Origin: Pedobacter soli
Lineage (GTDB): Bacteria > Bacteroidota > Bacteroidia > Sphingobacteriales > Sphingobacteriaceae
Reading direction: 5' to 3'
Assembly: GCF_900101435.1 (NCBI RefSeq)
Contig: NZ_FMZH01000006.1
Coordinates: 2,902 to 66,901 of the forward strand
Length of the DNA stretch: 64,000 nt
Part shown: positions 40,717-49,708 of the stretch, piece after piece
Numbering within the stretch: the first letter of the stretch is position 1
Layout: the number at the start of each line of letters is the position of its first letter
Position numbers and translations under genes: made by a program
The notes under the pieces: model-generated
What the model was told of the DNA's origin: nothing
Database searches by the model: none
What the model saw: only the letters and a program-made list of their open reading frames with translations

Positions 40717-42639
40717 TTATTCTCCTTTGCGCGCCAGTTCAATCATCATACTTATTTCATCAACCAGTTCTGACGGGCTTCCCATGTAACCAACTTCTGA
40801 GAAACGCAACATCCCGTTCTTATCAATAACCATTTTATGCGGAATGGCACCTACACCATAGCTTTTCGAAAAATTAGCATCTGCATCAAACAATACATTA
40901 AAATCAAAATTGTGGTCTTTTAAATATTGGCTAACATAAGTTTCGTAGTCTTTCATTTTCTCCTGTGTATCAACAAAGTAGAAAACCACATCTTTATCGT
41001 CTTTGTATTTTTGCACTGCCATATTCATACCCGGAAATGCAGCCTTGCAAGGCGCGCACCATGAAGCCCAGAAATCAAATACAACAACTTTTCCTTTCAA
41101 ATCATTTAACGAAACCATTTTGCCGTTCCGGTTACTTTTTACATTGAAATTTGGAACAGTTTTTTTAATCATCGATTGTCTTACCTTGTTTTCCAATGCC
41201 GAATCGAGCTTCACATCTTTCAGTGTAGATAGATAGGCCTGGTATCCGTTTTCTGATTTGGTACGGTTCACATAACTTTTCTTCAACATATCCAACATTA
41301 CCGGGCTCATTTGATTTTTGCGCATACTGTTTTCCAGCACCTGTTGTAGCTGATCCGTTTTTCCCAACTTTTCTAATAAAACAGCCTGCAATTCGTTTAG
41401 GGTAGCTTTTTCATATTGGTATTTTTGCTGGGCAGAAGTTGCCAGACTTAACGCCACTTCATTTTTACCCAAATGCATCAATATATCGGCATAGGTAGGC
41501 ATGCTATCAAAGTATACATCCATAAAATGCTCAGGTTTTTCATCACTAAACTGAAAAAAACGATCAACTATCGGACGGGCGTACACATAAGCCTGCTGTG
41601 CATCAAACGTTTTTAATGAAACGTAAGGTACTTGCATACATTTATAAAAAATGGTAGATAAACTGGCAAAAGGTGTTTTAGCCAGGTATTTTTTGTAGGT
41701 AACCGTATCTTTTTCTACCGAGGCAATAATCGCAATGGTGCTGTAAATCCTGGAGTAATCAATCCAGTTATTCTGATCAAAAGTTCTGTCGGCTTTTTCG
41801 GATGGATAGCGTTCTAAAAAATTAATATTCAGCGCCAGTACCTTTTTATAATCACGTTCCGAGCCCAGTGCTTTAAAAGCAGCCAGTTTATCGGGGTTTG
41901 CTTTTTTAATGGCTGCCGAATCGATTCCGGCAATTACTTTCGACATAGAATCTGCTGCCACTTTATTGTTAAGCACCTCTGCATAAATCTTTTTGATATC
42001 GCCGAGATCACGCTCCGTAAAGTTTTGAAGATTTTTCAGGTAGGCAATATCTTTTACTGCCTGTGTCTGCGCTTTTTGATGATCGATTTTATTTAATACT
42101 TTGAGCCATGGGTAAGCGATATATCTTCTGGTTGCCGGATGTTGTCTTACTTGCTGTTCCATCCAGTAAACTACCACATCATCGCCAATCATTTCTTTAT
42201 TATCGGTATAATCAGGGAAGAATTCGGGTACCGAACCGTTCCTCAAAAAAGCCCATCCGGCGTAGCCACCAGGAATATTTTTCCCATCCTTATCTGAAAG
42301 TATCCAGCCATAAGCATGCCCGATATCAGAGAGCTTGCCACTTTTAAACTTAAAAGCTACCAGGGCTGCATCGGCCGGCAACATGTAATCTGCAGTCCAC
42401 AGGCTATCTTTTTTAGTCAGCTTGATTTCTTCTTTCTTCCATTTATAGTTGCGAAACTGGTAAACCTCTGCACTCACATTTTTTTTATTATTAAGTACGG
42501 TTTTGGCCGGATTGTAAGCTACTTTTACGGTGGTTCCGGGAACAGCTGCACGGGGTGTTAAAGAAAAATTTTCCTGAGCCCGGCTGGTGTAAATTGCAAG
42601 TACCGAAATGGCACTTGCAATGATGATACTTTTTTTCAT
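40717..42639 (-). CDS. TlpA-like thioredoxin-fold protein of SusCD locus 1
   Basis: 640 residues with a signal peptide (MKKSIIIASAISVLAIYTSRA). A long helical N-terminal region (about 500 residues) is followed by a redoxin domain: VVVFDFWASWCAPCKAAFPGMN (CAPC redox pair), FDADANFSKSYGVGAIPHKMVIDK (cis-Pro loop). Thiol-disulfide oxidoreductase acting in the periplasm. Large TlpA-like proteins of this type are common next to ECF/FecR-controlled SusCD pairs in Pedobacter-like genomes; their role there is not established. Confidence 0.9.
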   Translation of the reverse strand: MKKSIIIASAISVLAIYTSRAQENFSLTPRAAVPGTTVKVAYNPAKTVLNNKKNVSAEVYQFRNYKWKKEEIKLTKKDSLWTADYMLPADAALVAFKFKSGKLSDIGHAYGWILSDKDGKNIPGGYAGWAFLRNGSVPEFFPDYTDNKEMIGDDVVVYWMEQQVRQHPATRRYIAYPWLKVLNKIDHQKAQTQAVKDIAYLKNLQNFTERDLGDIKKIYAEVLNNKVAADSMSKVIAGIDSAAIKKANPDKLAAFKALGSERDYKKVLALNINFLERYPSEKADRTFDQNNWIDYSRIYSTIAIIASVEKDTVTYKKYLAKTPFASLSTIFYKCMQVPYVSLKTFDAQQAYVYARPIVDRFFQFSDEKPEHFMDVYFDSMPTYADILMHLGKNEVALSLATSAQQKYQYEKATLNELQAVLLEKLGKTDQLQQVLENSMRKNQMSPVMLDMLKKSYVNRTKSENGYQAYLSTLKDVKLDSALENKVRQSMIKKTVPNFNVKSNRNGKMVSLNDLKGKVVVFDFWASWCAPCKAAFPGMNMAVQKYKDDKDVVFYFVDTQEKMKDYETYVSQYLKDHNFDFNVLFDADANFSKSYGVGAIPHKMVIDKNGMLRFSEVGYMGSPSELVDEISMMIELARKGE

Positions 42640-42661
42640 TTATGGTTTTCTGTTATTTTAA

Positions 42662-44056
42662 TTAAGGATTTGCTTCAAGTTCAGGATTTAACTGCCTCAA
42701 CGATTCGGCTATCGGAAATACATAACGATTGCTGTTTGGTGCTAAAGTATAGGTAGTTCCGTTAAAGGTTCTGGTATAGGTTTTTTGAAATGCGGGCTCA
42801 CTTTTTAACCGGCGCATATCCCACCAGCGCAGCATTCTGCCAAAAAATTCCCTGCGTCTTTCTTCAATTACTTTTGTTAAGGCATCTGCCGGTGATGTTG
42901 CCGTCATTGCTACGTAATCTGTCGCCTTAAAGCGTTTTTCGCGTAACCGGTTTACCCATAACATGGCGTTTGCAGCATCATTGTTGCGCGCGTAATATTC
43001 AGCCTTAATCAACATCATTTCGGGCACCGATGGACCAACATTTCTGGTTTCGCCAACAAAACGTTCTTTGTAAAAAAACCTGCCGGTGTAGCCGCTTCCA
43101 ATGGTAGCTCCAGGCACGGTAAACAAATTGTAGCGCTGATCTGCAGTACCCAGTAAGCTTAACAACTCATCGCTTAATTTAAAGGCTGTTGGCGTATAAG
43201 CCATTGTACCACCATTGGTAATTTTTGACAGGATTACCTCAGGATCGGCAATACGGCGTGGATAGTTCGTTGAGGTGCTTGTATAGGCCGCCAAATCATT
43301 TAAGGTATTTCTTAAAGCAAGTGCTAAATCTGCATAGCGGTTTGCCTCAGCATAATTATTCATATACAAATAACAACGGGCCAGTTCGGCGTAAGCCGAT
43401 GCTTTACTAGGCAAGGTATTATACGCCTGTGTATTGGGCAAAGCTGGTATGGCCGATGTTAAATCATCAATAATCTGGGTATACACTTGTTGAACAGAGG
43501 CACGTTTTAAACTCTGACTCACCGTTTGAACGGTAAGTAAAGGCAGGCCCAGATCGGTACTGGCTGTTGATGCGTTGAAAGGCTTCGCATAAGCATTTAC
43601 TAAAGTCAGGTAAGCATCTGCACGGTGCACCTTTGCCTCAGCAATTAGCGCATCCTTATCTTGCTGGGTGCCATCGCTTCCCGGCAGTTCATTAATAATG
43701 GTATTGCAGTTTAAAATAACCGCGTATGAAGCATTCCAGTTAAGGTCATTTTCATTGGTGCTGCCTGCCACATAAAATACTGGCTGCCAGGTATAGCTAG
43801 CCACGTAGTAATAATAAAATGCACTGCCAGAGAGCGAGGTCATCTGTGTAGCATCCGTAATATTGATATCATCAGCAGCAAAATCGAATAAATTGGGATT
43901 GGTTTCGAAACCAGAAGTATTGTTAAGTAAATAACGATAATTGATGGTTTGGTTAGGCACCAGATTACCTTGTGTCTTGATTTCTACAAATTTCTTGCAA
44001 CCTGCAAAGATCAATGCAGTTGCGGCTAAAACGATAGCTTTATAATTGATTTTCAT
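42662..44056 (-). CDS. SusD/RagB family outer membrane lipoprotein (locus 1)
   Basis: 464 residues. Lipoprotein signal ALIFAGCKKFVEI at the N terminus. SusD-type TPR-like helices (YLTLVNAYAKPFN, AYAELARCYLYMNNYAEANRYADLAL). C-terminal family signature VIEERRREFFGRMLRWWDMRRLK. It caps the SusC channel and binds substrate at the cell surface. 11 bases after susC. The ligand is not deducible; there is no glycoside hydrolase in this locus, so it may take up peptides, esters or another non-glycan substrate. Confidence 0.94.
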   Translation of the reverse strand: MKINYKAIVLAATALIFAGCKKFVEIKTQGNLVPNQTINYRYLLNNTSGFETNPNLFDFAADDINITDATQMTSLSGSAFYYYYVASYTWQPVFYVAGSTNENDLNWNASYAVILNCNTIINELPGSDGTQQDKDALIAEAKVHRADAYLTLVNAYAKPFNASTASTDLGLPLLTVQTVSQSLKRASVQQVYTQIIDDLTSAIPALPNTQAYNTLPSKASAYAELARCYLYMNNYAEANRYADLALALRNTLNDLAAYTSTSTNYPRRIADPEVILSKITNGGTMAYTPTAFKLSDELLSLLGTADQRYNLFTVPGATIGSGYTGRFFYKERFVGETRNVGPSVPEMMLIKAEYYARNNDAANAMLWVNRLREKRFKATDYVAMTATSPADALTKVIEERRREFFGRMLRWWDMRRLKSEPAFQKTYTRTFNGTTYTLAPNSNRYVFPIAESLRQLNPELEANP

Positions 44057-44067
44057 GACCTTTGAAT

Positions 44068-47000
44068 TTAGAAGTTTAGGTTAAGCGAAAAATTATACGA
44101 AACAGTTGGCGGTAAACCCAGCGTAGTGCTGGATAGGTTCGGCAATACATCAGGATCTAATCCGGCTTTGTTTGCTGTCCAGATAAGCCCTAAATTGCGC
44201 ACATTAAAACCGAAAGTTGCTCCTTTTATTTTACTGGTAATTTTTTCTGTCGGAATCCTGTAACTCAATGAAAGTTCCCTTAAACGGATATAATCTCCTT
44301 TTAAAACATTGATATCTGATTGCTGATAACGCAACAAGCTGGTTCCGGCAAAAGTGCCTGCCATCCCGGGCACGTTAGTGGTTGCCTCATCACCTGCTTT
44401 CTGCCATCTACTTGCTACATCTTCGTGCAGGTCATACTTCACTCCTAATCTGGAGCTGGAGTAACTGCTTGCTGTAGGCTTTAAGAATACACTTCCAAAC
44501 TGATAGCTGGCAACTGCCATCAGGGTAAAATCTTTGTACCTTACACTCTGAATAAAACTTCCAAAATGGCTTGGCGCACTCCTGCCTGCATATTTCAGCG
44601 CTGCTACGTTGGTTACGTTTTGGTTAGCGGCCACTTTATTTCCGTTTTCATCGTAAACCAAAGTCATCCCGGTTGCATCTAAACCTGCATTGCGGTAAAC
44701 AAATATTTTATCACTTGGATAGCCGGCCAACAGCGAGCCATAAGCCGGGTTGGCATAAAAACTTGATGTAGGAACAAAACGCGTATCCTCTACATTATTG
44801 GTATTATAGGCATAATTAAGCCTTGATGTAATATCCCAATCTTTTGCGGTATAAATAATTCCGTTCAGGGCAACATCAACTCCCTTGCCGGTCATTCTTG
44901 TCGAATTGCGGGTTAATGTTGTTACCCCGTAAGTACCGTTAATCGGAAATTGGTACAGCAGGTCTTTTCCATCTTTATGATAAAAATCTACCGAGCCCGA
45001 TAACCTGTTTTTCAGGAAACCGAAATCTATGGCGATATTGCTCATATAAGTTTTCTCCCACCTCAATTCCGGGTTGGCCGGCGAAATAATACTGGCATAA
45101 GGCAAGCCTGTAGTCAGATCGGCAGCTCCAACAGAAATCCAGGTAAAAGGGAATAGCTGTGTAGAGATATTGCCATTTACGCCATAGGTTCCGCGCAGAC
45201 TTAAATTCGAGATCCACGAAACGTTCTTCAGGAAGGTCTCTTTGTAGGCATCCCATTTTGCACCGAATGAATACAGCGGAGTTGCCCTGAAACTGCGGTC
45301 TAACCCAAAATTATTATAATCATCATACCTCACGCTTCCAGACAGTGTATATTTTGATTTATAGGTATAGGCAGCATTACTGTAATAAGATAAAAACCTT
45401 CTTTTTTTATCCTGAAGCGTTGGATAAGATCCACTTAATGAGCTACTATAACCTGCAATTGTAGGATATGGAGTAAAAAAATCTACCGGTCTCGATAAAC
45501 CAGTTCCGGTGTTATAACCGTATAGTGTACCCGTGGTTTGGCCGGCATTGGTTTCCCTGATTTCGCTACCTGCAATGGCCGTTACCTGATGATCGGCACC
45601 AAATGTGCGGTCGTAATTTAACTGCCCTCTTAGCGTATAGTTATTGGCAGTAGTATTCTGGCTATTTAAAATACCTGCGCCTTTAGCCAGCCCAATGCTA
45701 TTGGTTGCATTGCCTGTAGTGGGTATTGGTGTATAACCATTCACAAAATCACGATAATAAAAACTTTGCTCATTATAATACCTCCGGGCATTACTAAACC
45801 CAAACTCATTTGCATAAAATGCGTTGGCCGTTAGCCCTTTAAATACCGGAACGCTTAAGTTAAGGTTAACGCTATAGTTGTTATCCTTTTGCGTGTTATC
45901 GGCATTTTCAACTTCATCCAGGGCATTATAACCCCAGTTTAAAAATCCTTTAGGGTATAAAGTATTTACCCAGCCGGCATAATACCTTCTTGAATAAGCA
46001 ACACGATTTCCATTATCATCAACCAATTGATCATAAGGCATAAACGCAGTAGCTGATGGTGCATATAAAGTATTTAAGCTAATGCCATTATTTTTATATT
46101 TTAAGAAAGCACCCTTAACATTGGTTGATAATGTTGCTACTTTAAATAATTTGAATGTATTGTTTAAAGTAACGGTAAGCCGTTGACCATTGTTTCCAAC
46201 TGCATAAGGGTTTTCATTGGCATAAGAAGCTGAGTAAAAATAATTTGAATAATTATTACCACCGCTTACCGAAAAATTATAAACCTGGTTGTTAGCAGGT
46301 CTTAACAGATAATCCGCTACCTGGCTGCGGTTATCCATCGTTGAATAACGGGCAATGGCTGTATTATAATCACTCTGCGAAATCGTTCCGGCCTTAAGTT
46401 TAAAGGTTAAATCGGTTACTGTAGCTAAAGGCTGCCCCATCGGCGTAGTGTTGCTTGGCGCAATAATTAAGTTTTTGTTTACCAGTTCCTGCTCAAAAGC
46501 AATGGTTTGAGCAGCGTTCATAAGTGGTAACTTATTTAAGTCAGGATGATTGGAAACCGCAGCATTTACAGAAAAATTGATAACTGGTGCCTGATTGTTC
46601 TTCCCTCTTTTGGTAGTAATTACCATTACACCGTTTCCGGAACGCACGCCCCAAATTGAAGCGGCCGCAGCATCTTTTAGAAAAGTTATACTTTCTACAT
46701 CGTCTGGATTAATGGTTGAGATATCGTTTTCAGAAATGGCTCCATCGATAACGATTAACGGAAAACTTTCTGAACCCTGCGGACCTGGCAGTGATCCCCT
46801 GCCACGAACGGTCATGCCGTAATCACTGGTCCCTCTGGTACGTGTACCACCATTTATAGCGTTCATGGTATTGCCATACACAAAACTATTATCACCTGAA
46901 TTGAGGGTTATTTTTACGCCTGGCACCATGGTTTCTAAACGGTAAAGTACATTTGGAACCGGTACTTTTTCAAGTTCTTTGGCCGTAATTACTGTTGCCG

Positions 47001-47670
47001 CTCCGGTAGCCCTTTCTTTCGATATTTTTTGATAACCTGTAGAAACCACATTTACTTCTTCCAATTGATTAACAGTTGCTTTTAACACCATTCTTAAACT
47101 TTTGGTATTGGCGTTAATCTTTTGGGAGAAGGGTTCGTAGCCCAGGTAATAAACACTAAGCTCTGTTGCATCAGGACTCACAAACATGGCGAATTCGCCA
47201 CTGGAATTGGTTAAAAAAGTTTGATTGGTAGCATTGGTTTTTAAGGTAGCCCCAGGCATAGGGTTACCATTCTCGTCTTCTACCCTGCCTGTTATATAGT
47301 GCTCATTGGATTTATCGTTTACTTTTGCAGCATTCGGTTCAATAATCACCGATAAGCTGGTTTTCGTATCACGGGTTACGATGGTATAGTTGCCTTCGCT
47401 TACATATAAAAACAGTAAATTATTTGGATACAATACATCTTTAAGTGCTTCTTCCAGGTTTTTAGCTTTTGATGCTTCATTTCTATCTGCTGTTTTGCCC
47501 TGAACAATGCGGTGTTCGTAAGCAAATTTGGCATTGTACTTTTTCGCAATCAGGTTAAGTGCATCAGCCAGGGGTATGCTGTTTTGCTGTGCAAAAGCAC
47601 CCGCAGCAATAGATACGCCCACAAGCATAAGCACAATGCCCCTTTTTAGGGTTTGTGTAAATTGTTTCAT
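44068..47670 (-). CDS. SusC/RagA TonB-linked outer membrane protein with STN domain (locus 1)
   Basis: 1200 residues. Signal peptide, then a secretin/TonB short N-terminal (STN) domain (IPLADALNLIAKKYNAKFAYEHRIV to about residue 100), a carboxypeptidase-regulatory-like domain (ITGRVEDENGNPMPGATLKT), plug domain (SKERATGAATVITAKELEKVP; GVRSGNGVMVITTKRG) and a 22-strand barrel ending NLNF. The STN domain talks to FecR anti-sigma factors, which fits the fecR and ECF sigma genes directly upstream. TonB-dependent importer working with the SusD partner. Confidence 0.96.
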   Translation of the reverse strand: MKQFTQTLKRGIVLMLVGVSIAAGAFAQQNSIPLADALNLIAKKYNAKFAYEHRIVQGKTADRNEASKAKNLEEALKDVLYPNNLLFLYVSEGNYTIVTRDTKTSLSVIIEPNAAKVNDKSNEHYITGRVEDENGNPMPGATLKTNATNQTFLTNSSGEFAMFVSPDATELSVYYLGYEPFSQKINANTKSLRMVLKATVNQLEEVNVVSTGYQKISKERATGAATVITAKELEKVPVPNVLYRLETMVPGVKITLNSGDNSFVYGNTMNAINGGTRTRGTSDYGMTVRGRGSLPGPQGSESFPLIVIDGAISENDISTINPDDVESITFLKDAAAASIWGVRSGNGVMVITTKRGKNNQAPVINFSVNAAVSNHPDLNKLPLMNAAQTIAFEQELVNKNLIIAPSNTTPMGQPLATVTDLTFKLKAGTISQSDYNTAIARYSTMDNRSQVADYLLRPANNQVYNFSVSGGNNYSNYFYSASYANENPYAVGNNGQRLTVTLNNTFKLFKVATLSTNVKGAFLKYKNNGISLNTLYAPSATAFMPYDQLVDDNGNRVAYSRRYYAGWVNTLYPKGFLNWGYNALDEVENADNTQKDNNYSVNLNLSVPVFKGLTANAFYANEFGFSNARRYYNEQSFYYRDFVNGYTPIPTTGNATNSIGLAKGAGILNSQNTTANNYTLRGQLNYDRTFGADHQVTAIAGSEIRETNAGQTTGTLYGYNTGTGLSRPVDFFTPYPTIAGYSSSLSGSYPTLQDKKRRFLSYYSNAAYTYKSKYTLSGSVRYDDYNNFGLDRSFRATPLYSFGAKWDAYKETFLKNVSWISNLSLRGTYGVNGNISTQLFPFTWISVGAADLTTGLPYASIISPANPELRWEKTYMSNIAIDFGFLKNRLSGSVDFYHKDGKDLLYQFPINGTYGVTTLTRNSTRMTGKGVDVALNGIIYTAKDWDITSRLNYAYNTNNVEDTRFVPTSSFYANPAYGSLLAGYPSDKIFVYRNAGLDATGMTLVYDENGNKVAANQNVTNVAALKYAGRSAPSHFGSFIQSVRYKDFTLMAVASYQFGSVFLKPTASSYSSSRLGVKYDLHEDVASRWQKAGDEATTNVPGMAGTFAGTSLLRYQQSDINVLKGDYIRLRELSLSYRIPTEKITSKIKGATFGFNVRNLGLIWTANKAGLDPDVLPNLSSTTLGLPPTVSYNFSLNLNF

Positions 47671-47719
47671 TAAATTGTTTAGGTTGGTTAGTTAGTATTG
47701 GTTTATTAAACTTAGTTTT

Positions 47720-48736
47720 TCATCGTCTTTCCAGGTAAATGGTTTTTCCTTCTCGTCTTTCGTTTACGTTTAAAATATTTTTAAGCACAAAGAGCATGCT
47801 TTCTCCATTAAGGGTAGAAATAGTACCGTCAATCCTTTTATCGGCCATTGTGGTATCTGGCAAAATCACTTTATATCCGTAGAGGTTTTCAAATTCGGCA
47901 ATGATATCTCCTACCCGGGTTTGTGTCATTAATATTTTATTGCCAATCCATGATGTTTGAGGTACTGTAGTGGTAACATTTACCATAAACCTGCTGTCTG
48001 TACCAAGTCTTGCCATTTCTCCGGGCTTCAGTATTCGCGCTTCTCCACTGCCAATGGCTTTAACCCTTACTTTACCTTTAATCAAAGTAACTTCGTTTAC
48101 ATTAGGCCGCGATTTCAGGTTGAAAACCGTTCCCAGAACCTCAACCTTAAGTTTATTGCTTTGCGCTATAAACAGCTCACCGTTTTTAACAGCTGATGGA
48201 TTTTGGTTAAAATGTTTCACTTTAAAGAAAGCTTCGCCCGTAAGTAACACCATACGATTTTTAGTCCACTTAAATGCCCTTGGGTAGCTTAACGATGAAT
48301 TTGCGTTCATACGCACTTCAGAGCCATCTGGGAGCAACACCAATTTTGATTCGCCGAATGTGGTGTTAATATGTACTGTTGAGTTGAAAAACCAAACGCC
48401 AAAAAGGATCAAAAGTAAACTTGCCGCAATACCTGAGCTCCAGATCATGCGACGGATGCGTAAACGGCGTTTGTGTACCAATCCATCAATAGACTGGTTA
48501 ATCCGATCCAACAAAGCATCAGCCTGAGTAGCCGAAATAACCCGATCCTTACTGCTTAAAATGATTTGCAGCTGAAGCCTGGCCTGCAAAAATGCGGCTT
48601 TGTTCTCAGGCTCATCTTTTAGCCAACTTTCCCAAAATTGTACATCCTGTTGATTTGCTTTTTTGACATATCGCAAAAAATCAGCATCAGCTAAAAAATC
48701 TTCTGAATTGAAGTTATTGTAGTTTGAGTTTGGCAT
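47720..48736 (-). CDS. FecR family anti-sigma factor
   Basis: About 338 residues from the ATG at 48736 (MPNSNYNNF); an ATG eight codons upstream is possible. N-terminal cytoplasmic anti-sigma part (DADFLRYVKKANQQDVQFWESWL), one membrane helix (MIWSSGIAASLLLILFGVWFF), then a periplasmic FecR domain (TTFGESKLVLLPDGSEVRMNANSSLSYP). The C-terminal STN-contact domain is present (GDIIAEFENLYGYKVILPD). Relays the receptor signal to the ECF sigma factor. 50 bases upstream of susC. Confidence 0.95.
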   Translation of the reverse strand: MPNSNYNNFNSEDFLADADFLRYVKKANQQDVQFWESWLKDEPENKAAFLQARLQLQIILSSKDRVISATQADALLDRINQSIDGLVHKRRLRIRRMIWSSGIAASLLLILFGVWFFNSTVHINTTFGESKLVLLPDGSEVRMNANSSLSYPRAFKWTKNRMVLLTGEAFFKVKHFNQNPSAVKNGELFIAQSNKLKVEVLGTVFNLKSRPNVNEVTLIKGKVRVKAIGSGEARILKPGEMARLGTDSRFMVNVTTTVPQTSWIGNKILMTQTRVGDIIAEFENLYGYKVILPDTTMADKRIDGTISTLNGESMLFVLKNILNVNERREGKTIYLERR

Positions 48737-48830
48737 AGTTGATTCATGGTTTTTAACCATTCAACTATACAAACAGCAGAAGTTAAATAATTACCCCACG
48801 GAAAATGATTTTTTTCAGAAAAAAATAAAA

Positions 48831-49424
48831 TCAATGTTTTAACGATACCAAAAGCGCAATGAGAACTGCTTTTTCAACCTGCAGAATTTCCCTTAATGCT
48901 TCCAGCGCTCTGGCGCTCAGCTTATAGGTACCCTTTTTGCTGAGATCCATCATCTCGGCAATCTGATCATAACTGAGTTCTTCGAAATAGCGCAGATAAA
49001 TAATTTCTTTTTGTCTGGCTGTTAGCTGATTCATTGCTTCAGCAAGCCTTTGAGCCTTTTCAGTTTGTTCTTCTTTTAAAATATATTGAGATTCTACGGT
49101 AAAATCCATGGCAAAGCCATCACGTTCCTGTAACTCCTGATGCTCAATTTTACCTTGCTGGTTTCGGTAGTTAATAATGGTATTCCTTAATGAAGAGATG
49201 AGGTAATAGCGAACGTTATCGGTATCGCTTAACCGGGCGTGGTTGCTCCATATTTTTAGAAAAAGATCGTGAATGCAATCCTGAACTGCGTTTTCATCAT
49301 GTAACAAGCGAATCCCGTATCGAAACAAGGCATCTGCATGTAATCGATAAATTTCATTTAAAGCCTGGCGATCGCCCTGCAATAAACGAGGCCAAAATTG
49401 ATTATTACCGGAATTTGCTTTCAA
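48831..49424 (-). CDS. ECF RNA polymerase sigma factor (FecI-like)
   Basis: 197 residues. Sigma region 2 (LNEIYRLHADALFRYGIRLLHDENAVQDCIHDLFLKIWS) and region 4 (LTARQKEIIYLRYFEELSYDQIAEMMDLSKKGTYKLSARALEAL). Bacteroidota ECF type. Upstream of fecR on the same strand with a 94-base gap, so it probably drives transcription of the SusC locus when the receptor is occupied. Confidence 0.95.
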   Translation of the reverse strand: MKANSGNNQFWPRLLQGDRQALNEIYRLHADALFRYGIRLLHDENAVQDCIHDLFLKIWSNHARLSDTDNVRYYLISSLRNTIINYRNQQGKIEHQELQERDGFAMDFTVESQYILKEEQTEKAQRLAEAMNQLTARQKEIIYLRYFEELSYDQIAEMMDLSKKGTYKLSARALEALREILQVEKAVLIALLVSLKH

Positions 49425-49436
49425 TCAATTATAAAT

Positions 49437-49468
49437 TTGCAAGCAATTTAGGAAATTACCGCTTGCAA
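49437..49468. promoter_or_regulatory. inverted repeat upstream of the ECF sigma gene
   Basis: TTGCAAGC (49437-49444) and GCTTGCAA (49461-49468), a perfect 8-bp inverted repeat with a 16-base spacer. It starts 13 bases upstream of the sigma ATG. Could be an mRNA hairpin or a binding site. Confidence 0.4.
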
Positions 49469-49548
49469 TAACACATTTTCAATAAAAAAAGCATGTTGGT
49501 TTAAATGCGAAATGCGCTGCTATACTTCAAAAGGTAAAAAACCAGCTG

Positions 49549-49690
49549 AAAAGACTGATGAAAATCGAGGCTTTTGTGTTTTATAGCTATTTCGTTAAAC
49601 TGGCTTCAAATATCCGCAGTCTATCAGTCGGGATATCATCCACCGAAGCAGATAATCAAAAGCTGGCAGGTGTGGACACCAGCCAGTAGA
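49549..49690. repeat. orphan copy of the tRNA-Leu downstream region
   Basis: Starts with a decayed terminator (AAAAGACTGATGAAAATCGAGG), then runs parallel to 31025-31150 at about 80 percent identity: TTTATAGCTATT, GGCTTCAAATATCCGCA, CAAAAGCTGGCAGGTG and CAGCCAGTAGAAAA. No tRNA remains nearby. Confidence 0.75.
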
Positions 49691-49708
49691 AAAGATAATC
49701 TGGCTTTC

